DNA of 64,000 nt, taken from NCBI GenBank assembly GCA_963675135.1, contig OY776120.1, forward strand, positions 25,324,001 through 25,388,000, written 5' to 3'. The notes under the pieces are model-generated. The model was not told the DNA's origin. It saw nothing but the letters and a program-made list of their open reading frames with translations, and made no database searches. Shown here in pieces: positions 55,561 through 64,000 of the stretch (positions within the stretch are counted from its first letter, which is position 1; every line of letters starts with the position of its first letter). Position numbers and translations under genes: made by a program. This stretch comes from Galeopsis tetrahit (lineage: Eukaryota > Streptophyta > Magnoliopsida > Lamiales > Lamiaceae).

Positions 55561-56501
55561 GCCTAACATACCGACCTATTTAAGATTATATATTATATTT
55601 ATATATATTTTATATGGAGTAATAAGCAATTCTTAAAATTTAGTACTAACATTTATATTAAATTAAATTAAAGTAAGTTAAATTTATTTTAGTACTTAAG
55701 ATATTGTTATAATGTTTGTATTTAAACAAATCGTTGTAATGCATTTGTTTTGGTAATGAATTTTATTTGCAACTTTGAATATTGAATTACGATTGATATT
55801 TAACATATTTAATAGGTTTCTAAAAGGCTCGTAGATCTGTCTAATTACTTGAAAGGCCAGACCAAGGCTATAAAAAAAGTCTATCATAGATAACAGGTCA
55901 GACACAGATTCAATATTTATAAACCAGACCCAGACTTTTTGACCTATCCTATTAAAAAAAAAAACAATACTTTGACCTTATAATAAACCACTTGCTTACG
56001 ACTCGCAAATTTTTTAGTCGACTCATATTTGGGGCTTGTGGCCCACAAATTAGAATTTTGAAAAAATACATTAATTAAACATATTTTATGTGTGAAATAT
56101 TTTACGCAAGGATTACTCTTTTAAATATTATATATGTCTATATAAACTTAATGTTTCATAAGATCATTTCACACAAATTTACCTATTTCATCATACAATT
56201 CATTAGAAATGTTAAATGGGCAAATCATATGCTTGCAATCCACAAATTTTTTAGTGATCAGAATTCAAGCTTTTAACCTACAATCTTTTTTAATATTATT
56301 TTAATTAAACATATTTTATATGTTAAATATTTTACACAAGTGTTCATATTTTAAAATATGTGTATAAAATAAACATTGATAAAAATTTTTATTATAAAGT
56401 TATTGTTTGTACGAATGCATTTTGAAATAAAGAAATTGATGCGTTGGTGGCAGGGGAGAAAGAAATTACTACTCCTTTCCTTTGGTAACTAAAGGAGAAG
56501 A
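55561..56501. other. AT-rich spacer with an internal duplication
   Basis: Two related blocks, about 55995-56110 and 56215-56345, share gcaaattttttag / cacaaattttttag and ttaattaaacatattttat followed by aaatattttac(g/a)caag. No gene was seen. Confidence 0.5.
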
Positions 56502-56502
56502 C

Positions 56503-56630
56503 GACAAGTGGGATAGCTTAAGTGGTTAGAGCACCACTACCTAGGCCTTAGGTCCTAGTTCGAGTCATGGGGAGGGGAAAAAAGGGATGGGTATTTAACT
56601 TCCATAAAAAAAAAAAAAAAAAAAAAAAAA
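56503..56630 (+). mobile_element. tRNA-derived SINE, copy 3
   Basis: Same family as copies 1 and 2; the B box has lost two bases (cctagttcgagtc). A 25-base A tail and the short duplication AGAAGA (56496-56501, 56630-56635) delimit it. Confidence 0.85.
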
Positions 56631-56635
56631 GAAGA

Positions 56636-58440
56636 TTCCTCGTTGAATTTGAAACCAGGAAATGATGAAGGCTTTGCTCTTCAAAATCATTTGGTCTTCC
56701 CCTAAATGGCCATATCATCATTTTATTCTTATATATATACTCTTTCCCTTTTGGGTTAAAATTATTTATTAACATGTAATCATGCTAGTAAAAAACTTTT
56801 ATATTCCGAATTTACGTGATTTTTTTTCTTTCAAATATCACTATTATATATACAAAGTATAATTATTTAAAAATTAAACATATTTTTAAACAGTGACAAA
56901 AAAAAATCGCATAAACTATTAAACCAGATATTACCACATATATTTCTTTTTTAATTTTAAATATTAGATCAGCTTAATTAATTTTGTAATACTATATATG
57001 TCTATATAAACTTAATGTTTCAGAAAAGTTGGATTGTGTATCTAATAAATCTTCTAAGCATTACAATTAAAATTTCCAAGTAGAGTTGGTAATGAAGCAG
57101 GAATGTATCCTATATATCTAATTAATGTGTCAATTTTCTATTATAATTTGATATATTCATTTTAATAAAGGTTTGAACTTTGAAACGAAAATGCTAATTA
57201 TAATTGTAAATTACTTGTAAACGATCATGTATTATAGTATAAGCTAGCTAGCTATCTATCTTCTATAAATATATATAATTCCAGCATTGATCGACCAAAT
57301 AAAATCGGCTGACTGTGCTTAGTTATCCCAAATCATGGTTAAAGCATTTCTCATTAAATGAAAAAAAAATCATAAAGTTTTCTTGTGAAAGTTAGCATGT
57401 TTGTGGATAAATTATTAAGTACAAGAAAACTGTTATTTGTGCATAAGATATAGCCATCTGTGTTGTGTGACTTGTTGAAAGCGATTTTGTAATTCTAATT
57501 TTATAAACTTAAGATATACTATAATTATAAAGCATTCAAATATATATTTTAAAAAACTATTTATCAAATTAACGGCAGGGAGATTTAACTATATTCGATA
57601 TCATAACTTTCTAACAAAATAGATTTATGAATGATTTTTAAAGACGTACAACTTAAAGGCTAAAAGATTTTTATTTTATTTTTTTAAAGTTGACTAAGTG
57701 ATTCTACCTTATTCAAATGGTTTGCGAACACTCTCTAGTCGTCGATTTAGTTTCAATTTTTCTAACAATGTCCAATTTCAATCTCAATTTTATCGAAACA
57801 ACGCAATTCTGACACACGTTATCAAAACATGTGGGGGGTTTCTGGCACGTGATTGTCGGAAAATAATATGTTTAGCTCTTTCGCGCATTGGTAAATCAAT
57901 CTATTATTTTTTTTTCAATATCTATTATTCTTTGAAATAACAAACGATCAAGTAAAAACCAACCCACTTGAAATAAATTACAATAGAGCCCACCCAAGAC
58001 CGTAAGAAACCTCCACATGTGCTAAAACAGCGTAGTTTCGTATTTTTCCATGAAATTTGACATTGTAATTTTTTTTTGACTATATTCACGAACTTATTCT
58101 TTTTTTGGAGTAAATATTATTTAATCTCGCACTAGCTGGGAAGAGTGGTAATGAAGCTGATTGATAATAGAAACAATCAAAGAGAGGTGCAATGTGTGTA
58201 GTGTGGACCATAAAAGAGTGTACTCTAAGTTAAATTCAAGAAATAATTTCTCTAGCTATATGTATATATTTCTTGGCCTTAAATATTTAATTACTAATCA
58301 TTATCATGTTTTGCCTATATTATACTAACAATTATACTGTTTCGTACACTTTACCAATAAACATGTCAAAACTAGGGGAAACGTACATCTTTTAGTAGAA
58401 GCAGCTATATATTTTGAAGAATACAAAGTAATTAAAGAAA
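56636..58440. other. AT-rich upstream region of the MYB gene
   Basis: No coding sequence stands up. The 30-base segment around tatatgtctatataaactta at ~56990-57030 also occurs at ~56137-56167, so an old duplication is present. Cis elements for the MYB gene probably lie here but none can be named with confidence. Confidence 0.5.
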
Positions 58441-58450
58441 GAATTAAGGC

Positions 58451-58462
58451 AGTATATAAATA
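58451..58462 (+). promoter_or_regulatory. TATA box of the MYB gene
   Basis: The sequence agtatataaatagg lies ~40-50 bp before the start codon at 58502, which implies a very short 5' leader. Confidence 0.7.
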
Positions 58463-58501
58463 GGAGAGCAGTGTAGAAGGTAATTGTGATGGTGAGTGGT
58501 A

Positions 58502-59447
58502 ATGGGGCACCATTGCTGCAGCAAACAGAAGGTTAAGAGGGGGCTCTGGTCTCCCCAAGAAGACGAGAAGCTCGTCCGACACATCACTACCTACGGCCAT
58601 GGCTGCTGGAGTTCTGTTCCTAAACTAGCAGGTTCTCTTCATTACCTTATATCACACATTCATGTACTTGTTCTGCAGCCACTAAACTGATGTTTTTTTT
58701 TTTTATATTGATATAGGATTACAGAGATGTGGGAAGAGTTGCAGATTGAGATGGATAAATTATCTTCGTCCGGATTTGAAGAGGGGTTCGTTTACAGAAC
58801 AAGAGGAACGAACCATCATCGACGTTCATAGGATCTTAGGCAACAGGTGGGCTCAAATAGCTAAACACTTGCCAGGCAGGACAGACAATGAAGTTAAGAA
58901 TTTCTGGAATTCTTGCATCAAGAAAAAGCTCATTGCTCAAGGCTTAGATCCCAACACTCATAATCTCCTCTCCACAAAGTGTAGGGCGAATTCTTCGTCC
59001 CAACAAACATTCACTGTTGACACAAGCACCATGAGCAGCAGTGTGCCTCTCGACATGAAGACACTGCTGTCGTCTATCTTGAAACCCCCGCATCCTAATT
59101 ACAATCAGATCATCAGCACTGATCAGAACACTTCGAGCATTTGTGAACAATATGCTCAGCAGGAGAACATGCTCTCTGCCTTGGACTTTGCATCTTCGTC
59201 CGCTTTCACTACCCTAAACGACAACTGGGCAGCGCCCGAATTCACATTCGACCACCAGCAACGTGTTTGTGAGGATCATCATCAAGTCTATAATGTTCAT
59301 GAAGAGCTAATTATAAATCAGCAAACATTTGATGGGAGTGGTGAGTTTGATTTGGAGTTTATGGAGTCTGCATTGATGCCTCCTCCAGGTTACAACTCTA
59401 GTTTGAATTCCATTCATGATCAACTTGCTTGGGATCATCGATATTAA
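58502..59447 (+). CDS. MYB26: R2R3-MYB transcription factor, MYB26/MYB67 type
   Basis: Two exons, 58502-58631 and 58717-59447, encode 286 residues. R2 starts RGLWSPQEDEKLVRHI and R3 RGSFTEQEERTIIDVHRI; the tryptophans of R2 are present and the first R3 Trp is Phe, as usual in plants. The opening MGHHCCSKQKVKRG and the stretch GRTDNEVKNFWNSCIKKKL followed by AQGLDPNTHNLL point to the MYB26/MYB67 group. MYB26 controls secondary wall thickening in the anther endothecium and thereby pollen release, a role I infer only from family. The C terminus is acidic, Ser- and Gln-rich and probably activates transcription. The common second intron in R3 is absent. MYB67 or a MYB55/86 relative cannot be excluded. 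Confidence 0.85.
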
Positions 59448-60872
59448 TTATATAATTAAGTTCCATTCTTTAATTTAAATACCAAATGTACTAGCTAGCT
59501 AGCTAGATTCTACATACTGTATTTGTAAAGTATGCATGCTCCACAGTTTGATTAATTATAAGTGATAAGCAAAACAAGAAAGCACTAAAACCAAATCAAA
59601 TGATCAATTAACAAGAAAATATGAATTCATCATTTCAACTGTAATTAACTAACAAACACTGTTTGGTTTAATTAGCACTAAAGTGTCTTTCTTCATTTAG
59701 CATACTTGTTCTTTCTTTATTGAATTTTTTTTTCTTAATGCGGCTTTTTACCTTTTCCCCTTAACAAAAGATATGATGTCTAACACTCATCACTTGTTTG
59801 GAAACAATGATTTATCCCATTTGGTTTGTAAAAGCAAGAGAAAAAAACTATTTATTATTATACTTATAAACTTGGTAAAAGAAATGAGACTCAATGCATA
59901 TGTGGTTAAATTGGTTAACTTTGCTGCAATAATATCAACTGGTGTTTTAATCAATTTGGTTTATGATGGGCATCATCTATCAATGGTTGGAATTAACAAA
60001 TGAATTAATTCTATAAATTTCTAAACAATATTATAACAGCACCTGGATATTTGCTCAATACATTACATCAACTAAATGTCTTCTAAACAACTCAAATTTG
60101 ATGGGAACACAATCTCTACAAATTCTCCATGATCTTATATCTTGAGTGAGGCTTGCAATCCCCACAACACACTAATGATAGAATCTTGAACCTTGACAAA
60201 ACGAAGGCGCCATTTTTTACTCAAATTTAATCGAGTATAATCCCTTTCATAAGAAATTTAAAATCATCGCATCATTAAATCGTTGAGATGGTACCATTAT
60301 GTGCAGAATTTACTTCAAATCGGATGCCAGTAAAAGTCTTTCAAAGCTCTTACATCTCACGAACTAGTACTCGAGATAAATAACTCCACTACCCTAATAT
60401 ACTTCAGGTCTGAAATAACTAAATAACATATTAAAAGTCAGTATCATTGCATAATAAAAAATGTTCGATCATCGCCCACTTTTCATCTAACTCAACGTTA
60501 ACATGACGACATATAATCTTTTAAAATTTTGAATTGACAAAATACCCTTATATAAACATACTAAGATTGGTTCTCAATATTTAAAAATACCCTAAATTTA
60601 CATTTTTTTGTTAACACCCCATCATCATTTGTAAAATCCAACTGAAGTCAAAGTGTAAAAGAAATTAACGAATCTCAGAAACTATGGCTATGGCTTCTTC
60701 TTATGTATTGTTGTATTCTTCATCTTGAGGTCTCTTCCATCAGGAGGAACCACAGCATTCTCTCCCCCCTCTCTTGATTTTTGCTATTGTCGCCGCGCAT
60801 TCTTACTTTGCACCACCATTCAATTCAATAAAACCACCTCTGAAGCGAGTTTTCTCGCACACGGCTTCAGTT
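59448..60872. other. Intergenic region between MYB and WD40 genes
   Basis: It holds the MYB 3' UTR and the upstream region of the next gene. An open frame at 59773-60003 shows no family features. The last ~190 bp is GC-richer, with a CT-rich leader typical of a plant 5' UTR. Confidence 0.5.
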
Positions 60873-63800
60873 ATGCCGCAAGGTTCTCTCCCTCTCTCTC
60901 TCTCTCGTATTCCCACTCTCCCGTACAAATTGCTTTTTTAACGCGTTTAATATTCGATGACAGAGCTTCCGGGATTTTACTTTGATGCGGAGAAGAATAG
61001 GTATTTTCCTTGCAAAGGGCCGATTCCAGGTTCTTCCTCAAAACCTCCTTCAACGCCGAAGCCCTCAGACTCAAAAGCAAAAGAGGTACCGTCTTCTATT
61101 ACGCACTACTACTGTTAAGTGTGGTGGAAATTTTGCTAGGGCTTTGGGAGAAAAGTTTCCCCAAATTATAGACGGGCTTTGTTGCCCTGAGATTGTCTCT
61201 ATTCTAGCTTCAAGTGAAATGGTTTAGAATTACTTGGCCTCCCATGTGAGTATCAAGTATTCTGTCGGTTGTTAAAGTTTTCACTAACTGGAAATTTTCA
61301 TGTTCAACATAAATGTCTACTTCTTCTTCTTCTAACATCTTTCTGATTTTTAGCCACAACTTGCTAGGAATGTCCAACTTAGGTGCTTAAGATCCGTAAT
61401 TGTTTTAGGAATATACTCTGTTGTTTGTTCACTTAGAAGTGTGTGACTGTGATAACTGCAACTAGACTATAAAAAGATAGGATTGCTGACTTTCCTTGGG
61501 AGAAAGAATGTGAGAAGGCAGAGAAATTTCATTTCTCTCAATTGTAGTGGTTCCACCTATTTGTTTCTTGAGTGCAGGTGTGTGTGCTTCCCTTTATGAT
61601 CTTGCATATTTGACATCCAAAAGAAATATTTATTTAATTAGCCCATGTATGCACTGACGCACATGTAGTACTGATTGTAGCTCTGCTCAAGTGTGGTTTC
61701 GTTTTCATAATTTTCCAAATCAAAATCTCAGGCTGACATCTTATGCCAAAGCATAAGGAAGAGACAAAAACTGCTACAGGCACGTGAGTTGTGGGGTAAT
61801 GTAATATCTTCCCGGAAAGGGAAGTTAAGCTTCCGAACGGAATATCAGAAGAGTCATGCATCACAACCAACAGTAAGACTTACTTTCTCCTTTTTGTTTG
61901 AATTTTTAATTTTCTATTTGGAATTCTAAAACTCTTCAGAACTTTGGACGATTTATTATATCAAGCTTATGATTGTTGCTTGAGCATTTCCCATGCATAT
62001 TATTGATAAATATTTTGTCACCAAATTCTGTGAGTGTTATTATAGTCTATCCATGCATCGTTATTTCATGGGCACTTTCAAGGTGAACGCCCACAATCAG
62101 TTATCGTTATAATATTCACCTAGAATTTAAAAAAAAATCTGTGGAGTTCATAAAATGGTTTAATTTCCAATTAAAAGCTAAATTGCTTATGTAGTCATGC
62201 CAAATAACGGTCGAGAGTTTCACAATTTTCTAAATCCAACCGTCAAATGAACCATTAAGTTTGAAATAACATCCTGTCCATAGAATGGAAGCAAGTTCTA
62301 AAGGACGTATTCAATATTCTGTCCTTGTGCCTCTTCTCTTCAGTCCTCTGTTCCTTGACTTCCTTCATTTGGCTTTTTCATAGAAGCAAATTTCCTTTTT
62401 CTGGATTTCAATTGTTTATGTATATTTGGACGTTCTACCTTAAGAATATATTATTCTGAGCCTCTAGTGATCTAAAAAAAGGCCTGTCTTGCTTTCATTA
62501 CGTAAATATATGCTTTTTCTGGAAGTCATTTTTTGTGCTTATTTTCTTGTGCAAATTGCAGATATGGAAGTATGAAAAGACCAAAAAGGTAGCTAATTTT
62601 GCATTGGGACATGTGGTTGCTGATGTTTCCTTGCCACATGGTCTGGTGGAAAGAGATATATTAGTGAGTGTTGGCACGAATGGCCTGTTGCAGTGAGTTC
62701 ATTTCTAAGCTTATTTTTGTATTTTGGCCATAGATTTAAATGAGACTGTTCTAATCACAGTAATTATTATTTTTTTGATTAGTTATTTAATGAGTTGTCA
62801 GTTTTTTTTTCTAACTTAATTCGTTGGCTTTTCTTCCCCCCCTCAGATTTATGGTTTTTATTTTTGATGTTGTCATCTGGGAAGAATTCATTTTTAGGAA
62901 TATTATAGGAGTATATATAAACAATTTGGTCTGTCCTTGTGTTCTTGTAGTACTTCATGCGGTGAAGCATGGCAGGGATCATAAGCATTAGCATCTACCA
63001 TATGCCAAATTACATGCTCACTAATGCTGCTGACTGCTGTATGAATATTTTAGATGTTCCATATGATGAAATAATAGCACAATTGGTCTAATTGCCATGT
63101 TTGGGGGGTGGTGAAAAGCTGGAAGCTTTAGCATTTAGTTTTCTTTACTCATTGGTGGCGGTTATTACTATCTTCACTGAACCTTCAATATCTTCTCTCT
63201 ATCTTGTTTTGATGTAATCGTTGATCATTCTAATAATGGACTCTGGTATACTTTAGTCTTTTTCTAGTTGGCAAGGTTGAATGGGAAAGAGATCGTATGG
63301 ATAGCCACAAGGTCAATTGTGTGTGGCCTCTCAATTTAGATCAACAGCCCAGGCGCAAAGAGTTAATCAAGCAACTGGCGAGCTCATGTGATACAAGATC
63401 TTTTTTGACATCTGAGGTATCTTGTATGAAGCCATTGAGGAAGAGCTCTCTGCCAGCTGATGCTATGTCAAGACAGATCGTGTATCCTTTAGGACATTTT
63501 GTTGTTCTTCTAGATATTTATGTCATTCATTTGTTGGATTTGCAGCTTGTGCTGCTACATGCATTTAAACTCGCTCAACATGTATCTTTGTACCATATGG
63601 TAAATCTTTTCTCAAAGGGACTTTGGATGATGCATTTTAAAATGCATGGAATTGTAAAAAATTAATTCATCCCATCATTTGAATGAATAATGCTGCTGAG
63701 AGGTTTAAGTTCATTTAGTTGCTGTTATGTTATTTAGTTTGAAGATACCTGGATTGTTCTTATTTGCAGAAACTTCCATTAAATTATTGTTTAATTTAAC

Positions 63801-64000
63801 ACAAGAGCAGGGTAACAACGTTGGGATCTGATAGTGCTTCTGGTTCTGTCTATCTTCTGGACCTAAGTCAACCACTTCGTTTTAATGTGGTTTTTCCGGT
63901 AGAAAGATTACAGGAAATTGCTTCATTTAAACAGACACTTTGGGTCGCTGACTGTGATCTTGAAGGAAGACGTGCTGCAGTTGGTAAGTTCTTTTGCTTG
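60873..64000 (+). CDS. DCAF4-like WD40-repeat protein, 5' part
   Basis: Likely a substrate receptor of CUL4-DDB1 ubiquitin ligases. Exons with matching phases: 60873-60882, 60964-61085, 61732-61872, 62562-62692, 63257-63479, 63546-63599 and 63806-63983, then the window ends in an intron. The N terminus MPQELPGFYFDAEKNRYFP, then KGPIPGSSSKPP, is the conserved DCAF4 opening (LPG-Y/F-YFD...NRYF). Later parts give LQARELWGNVI, WKYEKTKKVANFALGHVVAD, MDSHKVNCVWPLN and VTTLGSDSASGSVYLLDL, which look like WD40 blades. The small first exon rests on ATG 60873 and a GT-AG intron of 81 bp. Exon 6 is short and less sure. No defects were seen. Confidence 0.72.

Noticed and set aside
59773..60003. 76-codon frame downstream of the MYB gene
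   Set aside because: No promoter context, family motif or convincing codon usage; the hydrophobic part is what AT-rich DNA gives by chance.
60725..60985. 86-codon frame at the start of the WD40 gene
   Set aside because: It runs through the 5' leader and the first intron; the frame starting at ATG 60873 and spliced to 60964 gives the conserved N terminus instead.

Overview
The window is nuclear DNA of a dicot flowering plant. The evidence is AT-rich spacers, GT-AG introns, four plant-type host genes, and a dense mix of plant transposon families (SIRE-like Copia, CACTA, hAT, PIF/Harbinger-like, Stowaway-like MITEs, L1 and RTE LINEs, a tRNA-derived SINE). I cannot name the species from sequence alone.

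The host genes lie at the two edges. On the left, positions 1-3017 hold the 3' part of TGD2, the MCE-domain subunit of the chloroplast lipid importer, facing a single-exon pentatricopeptide-repeat gene at 3509-4789. On the right, an R2R3-MYB gene of the MYB26 type (58502-59447) is followed by the first exons of a DCAF4-like WD40 gene (60873 to the window end). These genes have no evident shared pathway; the edges simply look like ordinary gene space.

The middle, about 5-57 kb, is almost entirely mobile DNA and is deeply nested. (1) 7424-22883 is a decayed SIRE-type Copia element on the minus strand. It has long LTRs, a methionyl-tRNA primer site, gag, protease, integrase, RT/RNase H and a very long extra 3' reading frame; its RT gene carries a ~450-bp insert that looks organellar. 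(2) 22884-29760 is a broken hAT-type transposase gene split by two solo LTRs and a MITE. The second solo LTR contains a small TRIM-like LTR element with unusual TA...CA ends, and that element's LTR holds a further 1.06-kb Stowaway-like element. (3) 31869-34578 is a PIF/Harbinger-like element holding a SINE and an 84-bp tandem array seeded from the SINE tail. (4) 34739-38334 holds a hAT-like MITE, a truncated L1 and a second TRIM copy interrupted by a near-perfect palindromic MITE. (5) 39167-51268 is a 12.1-kb CACTA element with TAT target duplications. It has GACGG-rich subterminal repeats, a spliced Transposase_24-type gene with an open reading frame, a C-terminal scrap of the large transposase, a captured coiled-coil/membrane fragment, and an almost complete L1 LINE lodged in an intron. 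(6) 51-57 kb has a dimeric tandem repeat, a plastid rpoC2 fragment, MITE relics and two more SINE copies.

Many insertions were delimited by target-site duplications read directly: TGTAA, CAACC, CTCAC, TTGTG/TTGTA, TAA, TAT, 8-bp hAT-type repeats, a 16-bp LINE repeat and 15-bp SINE repeats. These give a relative order of insertion. No CRISPR arrays, rRNA genes or credible tRNA genes were seen. Family names rest on motif recognition, not on database searches.
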